Positions 1-7,561 of a DNA stretch of 64,000 nucleotides are shown here, piece after piece. Position 1 is the first letter of the stretch. The number at the start of each line of letters is the position of its first letter. Made by a program: the position numbers and the translations under genes. The DNA comes from Pseudomonas fragi (GTDB taxonomy: Bacteria; Pseudomonadota; Gammaproteobacteria; Pseudomonadales; Pseudomonadaceae), in NCBI RefSeq assembly GCF_900105835.1, contig NZ_LT629783.1, forward strand, positions 3,031,001 through 3,095,000, in the 5' to 3' direction. The notes under the pieces were generated by a model. That model did no database searches, was not told where the DNA came from, and saw only the letters and a list, made by a program, of their open reading frames with translations.

Positions 1-818
1 CATACCCGTGGATCGGCACTCAACACGCTGCCCAGACGGCCTTCAAAAGCCAGCTCCAGCTCGCGGCAGAACGCTGCGTCGTCCAGCGTCATCAGGTATT
101 GGGCTTGTTCGGGGGTGGTCGACCAGACAATCGAGCACCAGTCCTGCTGACCGTCACGTTCCAGCGGCAAAAATGCCAGCGGGCCGTTATCGGTAAAACG
201 CTGCCAGGCCGTCTGCTGGTGCGGCTCGGCGCACCGCACGCTGGTGACGATGGCGTGGTGCTGGTAATCCCACTCGCGGGTCTCACAGCCGGTCAGGCGG
301 CGCACAGCCGAGTTCGCCCCATCGGCAGCAATCACCAGCGGCGCCCGCAAGGTGCGGCCATCGGCAAGGGTCAGCAGCCAGTCGTCGCCAGAGCGGCGCA
401 TCTGCTCCATGCGCGCATTGGCCAGCATCTCGATAGAGCTGCCCTGCAGGCACTCCAGCAGGGCGTCCTGGACCACACGGTTTTCGACGATATGGCCCAG
501 CACCTCGGCATGCACGCTGGCCGCCGAAAAGTGGATCTGCCCGGTGCCGCTGCCATCCCACACGTGCATGTGCGAATACGGGCTGGCGCGGCGGCGGGTG
601 ATGCCGTCCCAGGCGCCAAGGCGCTGCAAGATGCGCTGGCTGGCGGCCGACAGGGCACTGACCCGGGGTTCGAAGGGCGCTTCGGCGGCAAAGGGCTTGA
701 CGCTCAGCGGGCCGCCGTCGAGCAGCAGGATTTTCAGCCCGCTGTCCTTGAGCGCCAGCGCCAGTGCGCTTCCGACCATTCCGGCCCCAACAATCAGCAG
801 ATCTGCGCGCATTTCCAT
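1..818 (-). CDS. ubiI: UbiI/VisC-family FAD-dependent ubiquinone hydroxylase (partial, C-terminus off the left edge)
   Basis: Flavoprotein monooxygenase that hydroxylates the ring of ubiquinone precursors at the inner membrane. The chosen start is the ATG at 818; a second in-frame ATG lies two codons later. The N-terminus reads MEMRADLLIVGAGMVG, a Rossmann GxGxxG FAD-binding loop. Further on an ADGANSAVR stretch (about 301-345) matches the second FAD/NAD motif of the family. About 272 codons are present and the reading frame is still open at base 1. It lies 80 bp downstream of ubiH on the same strand, so it is probably the third gene of a pepP-ubiH-ubiI operon. By family knowledge Pseudomonas uses UbiH, UbiI and Coq7 as its three ring hydroxylases, so UbiI is the likely identity. 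Annotation as UbiF is common but less likely. Confidence 0.85.
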   Translation of the reverse strand, partial: MEMRADLLIVGAGMVGSALALALKDSGLKILLLDGGPLSVKPFAAEAPFEPRVSALSAASQRILQRLGAWDGITRRRASPYSHMHVWDGSGTGQIHFSAASVHAEVLGHIVENRVVQDALLECLQGSSIEMLANARMEQMRRSGDDWLLTLADGRTLRAPLVIAADGANSAVRRLTGCETREWDYQHHAIVTSVRCAEPHQQTAWQRFTDNGPLAFLPLERDGQQDWCSIVWSTTPEQAQYLMTLDDAAFCRELELAFEGRLGSVLSADPRV

Positions 819-898
819 GCTTTAAGCCTGTCTCGCTAGCGGCGTACGCCGCACCTGAAAAAATGGATCGACACGGGGCGCGTTCGCCCCGCTCGTCA

Positions 899-2086
899 TC
901 AACTGTCTGCGCGGGTGCCCAGGCCCATCGCCTGGCGGGCAAACCATCGTTTGGCCGGGGGCAGCAGATCGAGGCCGAGCAAGCCCAGGTTTCGACCAAA
1001 CGAAACCAGCGGTTGCTCACTGCCAAACACCCGCGTCACTTTGTCCGAGAACCCGATGGTCAGTTGCTGGTCGAGTTGTTGCGCCTGTTGATAACTCAAC
1101 AGGGTCGCGAAATCACCCGGGTTCTTGTCACTGGCCAACAAAGCGTCGGCCAGCGCCTGGGCATCACGCAGGGAAAGGTTGAAGCCCTGCCCCGCAATCG
1201 GATGCAGGCTATGGGCGGCATTGCCCAGCACCGCCAGATGCGGGCGTACCTGCTCTTGCGCTTCAATCAGGGTCAGGGGGTACAGATGCCGCGCACCCAC
1301 TTGTTTGAGAGTGCCCAGACGATAGCCGAAAACGCCCTGCAACTCGCTGAGAAAGCTGCGTTCGTCCAGGGCCGCCAGACGCTGCGCGTCCATCCCCAGA
1401 CGAGTCCACACCAGCGCGCAGCGGTTGTCAGGCAACGGCAGCAAGGCCATCGGGCCTTCGTCGGTGAAACGTTCGAACGCCATGCCGGCGTGGGGCTGGC
1501 TCGGGGTGATATTGGCAATCAGCGCGCTCTGGTTGTACGGCTGCTGGCGCACATGGATGCCCAGCTTCTCGCGCAAGCCCGACCGCCCGCCATCGGCCAG
1601 GACGGCAAGGTCGCAGTCCAGGGCGGTTTCGTCGTTAAGGGTCAGGCGATAGCCGTCTTCCAGCGGTTGCATGTGGATAACTTCAGCCGGGCAACGCCAG
1701 CTGATCACGTCCGGGTCCAGGCTTTTCCACAGGCACTGGCCCAGCCAGGCGTTTTCGACCACATAACCCAGCGCTGGCACGCCTTCTTCACTGGCCGACA
1801 GCCGCGCCGTCGAGAAGCGCCCGCGGTCTGACACATGAATGTCCTTGATCGGCTCGCCGCGCTCGGCAATCGACCGCCACAGGCCCAGGCGCTCGTAGAT
1901 GATCCGCGCGCCATAGCTGAGCGCCGAGGAACGGGCATCGTAGCTGGGCTGGTAGCTGTTGCCGGGTGCGAACGGCTCGATCAGCACGATCTTCCAGCCA
2001 CGGGCCTTGGCCCCGGCCTGCAACGCCAGCGCCAGGCTCGCGCCTACCAGGCCGCCACCGATAATGGCCAGATTGACGCGACTCAT
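899..2086 (-). CDS. ubiH: 2-octaprenyl-6-methoxyphenol hydroxylase UbiH
   Basis: A 395-residue FAD monooxygenase of aerobic ubiquinone synthesis. The N-terminal dinucleotide loop is IIGGGLVGASLAL (residues about 7-19). The middle has LADGGRSGLREKLG, and the C-terminal FAD-contact motif reads GNAAHSLHPIAGQGFN with a following conserved D. The length fits the UbiH/VisB family. Its ATG overlaps the stop of pepP by four bases (ATGA), so the two genes are translationally coupled. The next gene in the same direction is the related ubiI-type hydroxylase. The pepP-ubiH pairing is conserved in gamma-proteobacteria, which supports UbiH rather than a paralogue. Confidence 0.93.
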   Translation of the reverse strand: MSRVNLAIIGGGLVGASLALALQAGAKARGWKIVLIEPFAPGNSYQPSYDARSSALSYGARIIYERLGLWRSIAERGEPIKDIHVSDRGRFSTARLSASEEGVPALGYVVENAWLGQCLWKSLDPDVISWRCPAEVIHMQPLEDGYRLTLNDETALDCDLAVLADGGRSGLREKLGIHVRQQPYNQSALIANITPSQPHAGMAFERFTDEGPMALLPLPDNRCALVWTRLGMDAQRLAALDERSFLSELQGVFGYRLGTLKQVGARHLYPLTLIEAQEQVRPHLAVLGNAAHSLHPIAGQGFNLSLRDAQALADALLASDKNPGDFATLLSYQQAQQLDQQLTIGFSDKVTRVFGSEQPLVSFGRNLGLLGLDLLPPAKRWFARQAMGLGTRADS

Positions 2087-3405
2087 GCCGCGCCCGCCAT
2101 CAACGCTTCGATCTCGGCGACGGTTTTAGGCACATCGCCAGTCAGGATTTCACAGCCGTGTTTGGTGACCACCACGTCGTCCTCGATGCGCACGCCAATG
2201 CCGCGCCATTTTTTCGCAACGTTGAGGTTGACCGGGCTGATATAGATGCCCGGCTCCACGGTCAGGGTCATGCCCGCTTCCAGCACGCGCCACTCACCCT
2301 CGACCTTGTATTCACCCACGTCATGCACATCGAGCCCCAGCCAGTGGCCGGCGCGGTGCATATAAAACGGTTTATAGGCTTCACTGGCGATCAGTTCGTC
2401 AACGTCGCCCTGCAACAGCCCCAGCGCCACCAGTCCGGCGGTAATCACCTGCACCGTGGCTTCGTGGGCCTGGTTCCAGTGCTTGTCGGGGCCGATCTCG
2501 GCAAATGCCGCTTCCTGCGCCGCCAGCACCAGCTCGTAGATGGCTTTCTGCTCCGGCGAGAACCGGCCGTTAACCGGGAACGTGCGGCTGATATCGCTGG
2601 CGTAGCAGTCGATCTCGCAGCCGGCATCGATCAACACCAGGTCGCCGCTTTTGAGCTGTGCGTCGTTCTCCTGGTAATGCAGGATGCAGCTGTTATCGCC
2701 AGAGGCGACGATCGAGCCATAAGCTGGCATTTTTGCCCCGCTTTTACGAAATTCGTAATCCAGCTCGGCCTCCAGGCTGTACTCATGCAAACCGGCACGG
2801 CTGGCCTGCATGGCCCGCACATGGGCGCGAGCCGAGATTTGCGCCGCATGGCGCATGACCTTGAGTTCTGCCGCCGATTTATACAGGCGCATGTCGTGCA
2901 GCAGATGATCCAGAGCAACGAATTCGTTGGGTGGCTGGGCGCCGAGGTTGGCCTTGGAGCGAATCGCGTTGATCCAGTCCATCAAATTGCGATCGAATTC
3001 GGGATTGCCGCCCATCGCCGAGTACACCCGGCTGCGGCCTTCAATCAGCCCCGGCAGGATGTCGTCGATATCGGTGATCGGGAACGCGTCGTCGGCACCG
3101 AAGTCGCGGATCGCGCCCTCTTGCCCGGCCCGCTTGCCGTCCCACAATTCACGCTCGGCATTGCGTTCGCGGCAAAACAGCACGTACTCGCCATGAACCC
3201 GGCCCGGGATCAGGACAATCACCGCCGCAGGCTCGGGAAAGCCGCTCAGATACTGGAAATTGCTGTCCTGGCGGTAAACATGTTCGACATCGCGATTGCG
3301 AATGGCCACCGCCGCTGCGGGGAGGATCGCAATGCTGTTGGGCTCCATCTGCGCCATGAGTGCCTTGCGGCGACGTGCGTATTCCGATTTCGGGATATGG
3401 ATCAT
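2083..3405 (-). CDS. pepP: Xaa-Pro aminopeptidase (aminopeptidase P)
   Basis: A 440-residue cytosolic metallopeptidase that removes an N-terminal residue ahead of proline. It has an N-terminal AMP_N domain (about 1-140) followed by a pita-bread M24 domain. The five metal ligands can be read in order: two Asp in LIDAGCEIDCYASDISRTF, His in MHRAGHWLGLDVHD, Glu in TVEPGIYI and Glu in GVRIEDDVVVT. It is the first gene of the pepP-ubiH-ubiI set, and the YecA-family gene lies 29 bp upstream in the same direction, so all four may be co-transcribed. Nothing is missing and the length is usual for PepP. Confidence 0.95.
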   Translation of the reverse strand: MIHIPKSEYARRRKALMAQMEPNSIAILPAAAVAIRNRDVEHVYRQDSNFQYLSGFPEPAAVIVLIPGRVHGEYVLFCRERNAERELWDGKRAGQEGAIRDFGADDAFPITDIDDILPGLIEGRSRVYSAMGGNPEFDRNLMDWINAIRSKANLGAQPPNEFVALDHLLHDMRLYKSAAELKVMRHAAQISARAHVRAMQASRAGLHEYSLEAELDYEFRKSGAKMPAYGSIVASGDNSCILHYQENDAQLKSGDLVLIDAGCEIDCYASDISRTFPVNGRFSPEQKAIYELVLAAQEAAFAEIGPDKHWNQAHEATVQVITAGLVALGLLQGDVDELIASEAYKPFYMHRAGHWLGLDVHDVGEYKVEGEWRVLEAGMTLTVEPGIYISPVNLNVAKKWRGIGVRIEDDVVVTKHGCEILTGDVPKTVAEIEALMAGAA

Positions 3406-3434
3406 GGGCAGACGGTTTCCCTCTTGTCGTTCAA

Positions 3435-3992
3435 TCAGTGCAGCGAAGGCTTGGCGGGCGCGGCTTCAGCGGTTTTTTTGGTTTCGGTGAACAGCAACAG
3501 CGGCGCGACGCGCAGGTATTCCATCACTTCCATGTAGTCGCTTTCGCCGTCTTCGGACTCTTCCAGGGCATCTTGCACCTGGGCGATGGCCGCCAGGTCG
3601 CGCAGCACTTCATTGGCTTCATCGCTCAACGAATAGGCGCGGCGGGTCAGGCCGAAACCGGACAGGAACCCCTGGCACCACTGGCCCAGGGCAGCGGCAC
3701 GCTCAGTCAATGGCGCGTCATCGGTGGGCAGCAACAGCACCACGGTCATGTCGTCGCTGGTCAGTTCACCCTTGACCATCTCTTGCAATCCGATCAAGGC
3801 ATTGCGTACGTTGTCTTGTGGCTCGCCTGCCAGCAGTTCGGCGGCTTCGACCAGCCAGGCGTCAGCATCGAAACCGGAACCGGCACAGCTGCGACCCAGC
3901 AGGTGGCCATGCAGTTCGGCAGGCGAGACGGAGTGGCCGTTGGCGGCCAGCAGGGTTACAAAGGCTTGATACGGGGAATTCTGAATAGGCAT
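3435..3992 (-). CDS. YecA/UPF0149 family protein
   Basis: A 185-residue protein of the UPF0149 (YgfB/YecA) family, mainly alpha-helical and acidic, with the typical [16 protein letters not shown] region near residues 19-34 and a conserved C-terminal [12 protein letters not shown] stretch. Molecular function is not established; the E. coli relative YgfB is encoded next to pepP in the same way. Transcription is leftward toward pepP (29 bp gap) and divergent from the small coiled-coil gene at 4115, so both promoters should lie in the 122-bp gap 3993-4114. No strong Shine-Dalgarno is visible before the ATG. Confidence 0.88.
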   Translation of the reverse strand: MPIQNSPYQAFVTLLAANGHSVSPAELHGHLLGRSCAGSGFDADAWLVEAAELLAGEPQDNVRNALIGLQEMVKGELTSDDMTVVLLLPTDDAPLTERAAALGQWCQGFLSGFGLTRRAYSLSDEANEVLRDLAAIAQVQDALEESEDGESDYMEVMEYLRVAPLLLFTETKKTAEAAPAKPSLH

Positions 3993-4114
3993 GGTCAGCT
4001 AGGCGCCAAGCGGCGCTATGTCTAGAATGGAGGGCTTGTATCCTAGCATCGGCAGACGTGCCAGACCATCGAGGCGTCAGTCCCCATCCATCAGAAAATT
4101 CACAGTAGGACACA

Positions 4115-4324
4115 ATGGAAGACACCGACCTGCATGCACTGATGGCCAGACTCGAGCTGCTGATTGCCCGGGTTGAGCAACTTAACCGGCAAAACGCACT
4201 CTTAATTGCTCAGGAAAAGACTTGGCGCGAGGAACGCGCGCACCTCATTGAAAAAAACGAAATCGCCCGGAACAAGGTGGAATCGATGATTTCGCGCCTC
4301 AAAGCCCTGGAGCAAGACTCATGA
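4115..4324 (+). CDS. TIGR02449-type small coiled-coil protein
   Basis: A 69-residue, highly charged protein with heptad-like leucines over nearly its whole length, predicted as one long coiled coil. It matches the small family always encoded just upstream of zapA in pseudomonads (TIGR02449). Its stop overlaps the zapA ATG by four bases (ATGA), so translation is coupled. The position suggests a cell-division accessory role comparable to ZapB, but this is inferred from context and shape only. A purine-rich stretch (cagtagga) precedes the ATG. Confidence 0.85.
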   Translation: MEDTDLHALMARLELLIARVEQLNRQNALLIAQEKTWREERAHLIEKNEIARNKVESMISRLKALEQDS

Positions 4325-4638
4325 GTTCAAGCAGTAGCGTCACCGTGCACATCCTCGACAAAGAGTATTCGATCATGTGCCCCCAGGAAGAACGCAGCAA
4401 CCTGGTGAGCGCCGCCCGCTACCTGGACGGCAAAATGCGTGAAATCCGCAGCAGTGGCAAAGTCATTGGCGCCGACCGTATCGCCGTGATGGCCGCGCTG
4501 AATATCACCCACGATCTGTTGCACAAACAGGAAGTCGCCGAAGTTCAAACCAGCAGTTCCACCCGCGAACAGGTGCGCGACCTGCTGGATCGCGTTGACC
4601 TGGTGTTGGCCACTGATCCGAACGAACGCCAAAGCTGA
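4321..4638 (+). CDS. zapA: Cell division protein ZapA
   Basis: A 105-residue FtsZ-ring-associated protein. It has the N-terminal beta-hairpin domain typical of ZapA (VTVHILDKEYSIMCP) and a helical C-terminus carrying the conserved region ARYLDGKMREIR and DRIAVMAALNI. ZapA tetramers cross-link FtsZ protofilaments at mid-cell. The gene overlaps the coiled-coil gene upstream, and the 6S RNA gene begins about 32 bp after its stop, the conserved zapA-ssrS-ygfA arrangement. Confidence 0.95.
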   Translation: MSSSSSVTVHILDKEYSIMCPQEERSNLVSAARYLDGKMREIRSSGKVIGADRIAVMAALNITHDLLHKQEVAEVQTSSSTREQVRDLLDRVDLVLATDPNERQS

Positions 4639-4658
4639 TTCAAGACGTTACTTTGGGG

Positions 4659-4664
4659 TATACT
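4659..4664 (+). promoter_or_regulatory. -10 element of the 6S RNA promoter
   Basis: A TATACT hexamer lies seven bases before the inferred 5' end of 6S RNA, just after the zapA stop codon. No convincing -35 hexamer is visible at the usual distance, so only the -10 element is claimed. Confidence 0.55.
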
Positions 4665-4670
4665 CGCGCC

Positions 4671-4848
4671 ACTCCCTGGAGTATTCGCCAGTTAGCGATG
4701 TCCCTGAGCCGATTCGCACTACCCTGGAGCTTGCACGTTGGGCCGGTGTGCATGTCCGCTAGACGGAAAGCCTTAAGGTCTACTGCAACTTCCACCTTGA
4801 ACTTTCGGGTTCAAGGGCCAAGCCGACAGCGGTACGTCGGGGAGCCTG
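4671..4848 (+). ncRNA. ssrS: 6S RNA
   Basis: A non-coding RNA gene of about 178 nt between zapA and ygfA, where 6S RNA lies in most gamma-proteobacteria. The 5' part (ctccctggagtattcgcca) and the 3' part (cggggagcc) can close a long terminal stem, and the interior forms the long irregular hairpin with a large central bulge that mimics an open promoter. 6S RNA sequesters the sigma-70 RNA polymerase holoenzyme in stationary phase. The ends are estimated from pairing and the upstream -10 box, so they may be off by a few bases. Co-transcription with ygfA downstream is usual. Confidence 0.85.
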
Positions 4849-4932
4849 ATTTCCGAGCGCAATGCCAGCAACCCGCTGGCATTGGCTTGCACGAGCCACC
4901 ACCCGGTGCCTCGATCCTGAACAGCACGCCAT

Positions 4933-5538
4933 ATGAACGAACCTGCGACGCCTACCCGCCCGCAACTTCGCCGAATGCTGCGCAAAGCCCGCCGCGACCT
5001 GTCGCCCTGCGAGCAACGCCAGGCCGCCCGTGGCCTGTACCGGCAACTGGCGCAACACCCGCTGTTTCGCCGCGCCAAACACATCGCCCTGTACCTGCCC
5101 ACTGACGGTGAAATCGATCCGCGCCTGCTGCTGCGTGAAGCCCAGCGCCGGGGCAAGATCACCTACCTGCCGGTGCTCAGTGCGTGGCCGAAAACCAAAA
5201 TGGTGTTTCAACGCATTGCCCCCGGCGAAACGCTGCGCCCCAACCGTTTTCGCATTCTCGAACCCCACATCAACCGCGCACGCCAGCGCAAGGTCTGGGC
5301 ACTGGACCTGGTGCTGCTGCCGCTGGTGGGGTTTGATGCTACGGGTGGGCGACTGGGCATGGGCGGCGGCTTTTATGACCGCAGCCTGGCGTATCAGGCC
5401 AGACGCCAATGCTGGCGCAAGCCGACACTGGTAGGGCTGGCCCACGAATGTCAGAAGGTCGAGAGCCTGGCCCAGGCCAGTTGGGATGTCCCTTTACAGG
5501 GCACGGTCTCGGACAGGCAGTGGTACATCGCCCACTGA
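4933..5538 (+). CDS. 5-formyltetrahydrofolate cyclo-ligase
   Basis: A 201-residue ATP-dependent enzyme converting 5-formyl-THF to 5,10-methenyl-THF. The start is the ATG at 4933, right after the 6S RNA region. The family signature GGRLGMGGGFYDRSLA (about residues 138-153) holds the glycine-rich ATP-binding loop, and the basic N-terminus (RRMLRKARRDLSP) fits the first helix of the YgfA/MTHFS fold. Position downstream of ssrS is conserved and links folate metabolism to the 6S transcript. The gene is convergent with the 49-codon gene at 5557-5706. Confidence 0.93.
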   Translation: MNEPATPTRPQLRRMLRKARRDLSPCEQRQAARGLYRQLAQHPLFRRAKHIALYLPTDGEIDPRLLLREAQRRGKITYLPVLSAWPKTKMVFQRIAPGETLRPNRFRILEPHINRARQRKVWALDLVLLPLVGFDATGGRLGMGGGFYDRSLAYQARRQCWRKPTLVGLAHECQKVESLAQASWDVPLQGTVSDRQWYIAH

Positions 5539-5556
5539 CAGGCCATCCATCAAGGT

Positions 5557-5706
5557 TTAGCGTTTGAAAGGTTGTACTTGCTGTTGCGCCAGCTCAATCG
5601 GCGCGTCGCTCGAATTCGACCACAAACTTTGCGCATAGCCCGTTGTAACCACACCCAAACCGAACAAAATAACCAGCATCCACAGTAAATCCGGTTTGCG
5701 TTTCAT
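5557..5706 (-). CDS. Small single-pass membrane protein, 49 aa
   Basis: A short open frame with an excellent Shine-Dalgarno (AAGGAGGG, five bases before the ATG) encoding MKRKPDLLWMLVILFGLGVV and 29 further residues. The N-terminus is basic and followed by one hydrophobic segment (residues 8-24). The rest is polar and ends in a basic tip (FKR). It is probably an inner-membrane peptide with a periplasmic tail, or possibly a cleaved signal peptide (TGYAQS). Function unknown. The strong ribosome site, its own upstream gap and proper coding bias make it a real gene; similar peptides are common at this site in pseudomonads. Confidence 0.75.
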   Translation of the reverse strand: MKRKPDLLWMLVILFGLGVVTTGYAQSLWSNSSDAPIELAQQQVQPFKR

Positions 5707-5900
5707 CGATTGCCCTCCTTAAGGCAAATCAACACGATGACAGCGACGGTTTTTGTTATAGGCCGTGCAGCAGCGTCAAGCTTAAAAGGCGGGCATTTTG
5801 CGGCAACACGAAGACACACGCAAACGCTGGCGTCAACCGACTGTCGGTTTAGTTAAATATAGTCGGGCAAATTAACCACAGCATGTTTCTGGAGTAAAAA

Positions 5901-6350
5901 ATGGCCTATTGGTTGATGAAATCCGAGCCTGACGAGTTCTCGATCAAGGATTTGCAAAAGCTCGGTGAAGCGCGCTGGGATGGCGTGCGTAACTATCAGG
6001 CGCGCAATTTCATGCGCGCCATGGCGGTGGGTGACCTGTTCTTTTTTTACCATTCCAGCTGCCCCGAACCGGGTATTGCCGGAGTGGGCCGAATCGTTGA
6101 AGCCGCTTACCCCGACCCGACCGCCCTGGACCCAGAAAGCCATTACTTCGACCCCAAGGCCAGTGCTGAAAAAAACCCGTGGAGTGCGCTGCAGGTGGCC
6201 CATGAGCAGACGTTCTCCAGGGTGATCAAGCTCGACTACCTCAAGCAGCAAACTGCCCTGGCCGAAATGCCGCTGGTGCAAAAAGGCAGCCGCCTCTCGG
6301 TGATGCCCGTGACCGATGAGCAATGGGCCGTGGTGATGGGGTTGCTGTAG
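5901..6350 (+). CDS. EVE domain-containing protein
   Basis: A 149-residue single-domain protein of the EVE (PUA-like) fold. It begins with the family hallmark MAYWLMKSEPDEFSIKDL and contains WDGVRNYQARNFMR and FFFYHSSC, which line the ligand pocket. EVE proteins bind modified bases; standalone bacterial members next to ygfA/zapA are widespread and proposed to act in RNA or cofactor metabolism, so substrate is not known here. A GGAGTAAAAA ribosome site precedes the ATG. The gene is followed by a REP element that probably marks its transcript end. Confidence 0.92.
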   Translation: MAYWLMKSEPDEFSIKDLQKLGEARWDGVRNYQARNFMRAMAVGDLFFFYHSSCPEPGIAGVGRIVEAAYPDPTALDPESHYFDPKASAEKNPWSALQVAHEQTFSRVIKLDYLKQQTALAEMPLVQKGSRLSVMPVTDEQWAVVMGLL

Positions 6351-6360
6351 AGCGGATCGC

Positions 6361-6463
6361 TGTGGGAGCGGGCTTGGTGTGGGAGCGGGCTTGCTCGCGA
6401 TGGGATCGCTGTGGTTCACATGTCAGACATCACCGCCTGAATCGCGAGCAAGCCCGCTCCCAC
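6361..6463. repeat. Paired REP palindrome (REP 1)
   Basis: Two inverted copies of the 23-base REP core, GTGGGAGCGGGCTTGCTCGCGAT at 6379-6401 with its complement at 6441-6463, separated by 39 bases. A third, truncated core (about 15 bases) precedes the first copy at 6362-6376, apparently a partial tandem duplication. It lies between the EVE gene and the HlyD-type gene and could stabilise or terminate the upstream transcript. Confidence 0.93.
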
Positions 6464-6595
6464 AACACTCCCGCTCTCACCTGACAAGCAGCATCCGCTT
6501 TTAGCGTCTACGCTCTGGACTTCCTTTGACTGGCATCAAGTCGCAACCGCCTTGAAACCGTCAAACTAGAGCGCTCTGTGACACAGGATGTCGGC

Positions 6596-7561
6596 ATGTC
6601 TAGCAACCACCGTATTTCCCATTATTTCGTTATCCCTTTGGCTGTCTTGCTGATTGCAGCAGGCGGGTTCGGTTATTGGAAATCCCAGCACGACCGCCTC
6701 CCTGAAGGCATCAGCATGGGCAACGGTCGGCTCGAAGCCACGGAAGTACAAATCGCAGCCAAAATACCCGGGCGCCTGGCCGAAGTACTGGTCGATGAAG
6801 GTGACCGCGTCACCCAGGGCCAATTGCTGGCCCGCATGGACACCCGCACCCTGGAGGCCAGCCGCGCGCAAGCCGAAGCCGAAGTGCTGCGCGCCCGCCA
6901 GACCCTGGCCGCCAACGAAGCCAACGTGCAACTGCGCCAGAGCGAGAAGCTGCTGGCCAGCCAGGAACTCACGCGTTTTCGCCAACTGGCCAAGCGCGGT
7001 TTTGCCAGCGGCCAGCAACTGGACCAGCAACAAGCCCGATACGACACCAGTAACGCCGCAGTCGTCGCCGCCCAGGCCCAGGTCGCCGCCGCCAAGGCCG
7101 CGATCGGCTCATCCCAGGCCCAGGTCGCACAGCTGACCAGCGAAATTGACGACAGCAGCCTGCGCGCGCCCATCAACGGCGTGATCCAGTTGCGCCTGGC
7201 CGAGCCCGGTGAAGTCCTCGGCTCGGGTGGGCGGGTATTTATGATGATCGACCCCAGCGACCAGTACATGAACCTGTACATGCCCGCTTCGGTGGTCGGC
7301 AAATTGACCGTGGGCTCTGAAGCCCGCATCGTGCTCGACGCCCTGCCAGACCGGGCACTACCGGCCAAAGTCACCTTTGTCGCGGCCAAATCCCAGTTCA
7401 CCCCCAAAGAAGTTGAAACCCGCGACGAGCGGCAAAAGCTGGTGTTCCGGGTAAAACTGCGCCTCACCGACCCGGGCGCCGTACCACAGGCCAAACCGGG
7501 CATGCCGGGCGCCGGTTATGTGCGAACCGCCGATGTACCGTGGCCGGCTAATCTGCAATGA
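6596..7561 (+). CDS. HlyD-family membrane fusion protein (YhiI-like)
   Basis: A 321-residue periplasmic adaptor of an ABC exporter. The N-terminal anchor is residues 9-28 (YFVIPLAVLLIAAGGFGYW). It is followed by a barrel-sandwich/lipoyl half (LEATEVQIAAKIPGRL), a long alpha-hairpin rich in Ala/Gln (about 80-180) and the closing half with LRAPINGVIQLRLAEPGEV. The ATG at 6596 is preferred because AGGA lies seven bases upstream; a GTG at 6578 would add six residues. The stop overlaps the ATG of the next gene by four bases. With the two ABC genes downstream it forms the same unit as E. coli yhiI-rbbA-yhhJ. Confidence 0.92.
   Translation: MSSNHRISHYFVIPLAVLLIAAGGFGYWKSQHDRLPEGISMGNGRLEATEVQIAAKIPGRLAEVLVDEGDRVTQGQLLARMDTRTLEASRAQAEAEVLRARQTLAANEANVQLRQSEKLLASQELTRFRQLAKRGFASGQQLDQQQARYDTSNAAVVAAQAQVAAAKAAIGSSQAQVAQLTSEIDDSSLRAPINGVIQLRLAEPGEVLGSGGRVFMMIDPSDQYMNLYMPASVVGKLTVGSEARIVLDALPDRALPAKVTFVAAKSQFTPKEVETRDERQKLVFRVKLRLTDPGAVPQAKPGMPGAGYVRTADVPWPANLQ

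Noticed and set aside
2158..3537. A 459-codon open frame on the strand opposite pepP
   Set aside because: It lies entirely antisense to pepP, whose five metal ligands are intact; GC-rich codon bias opens such shadow frames.
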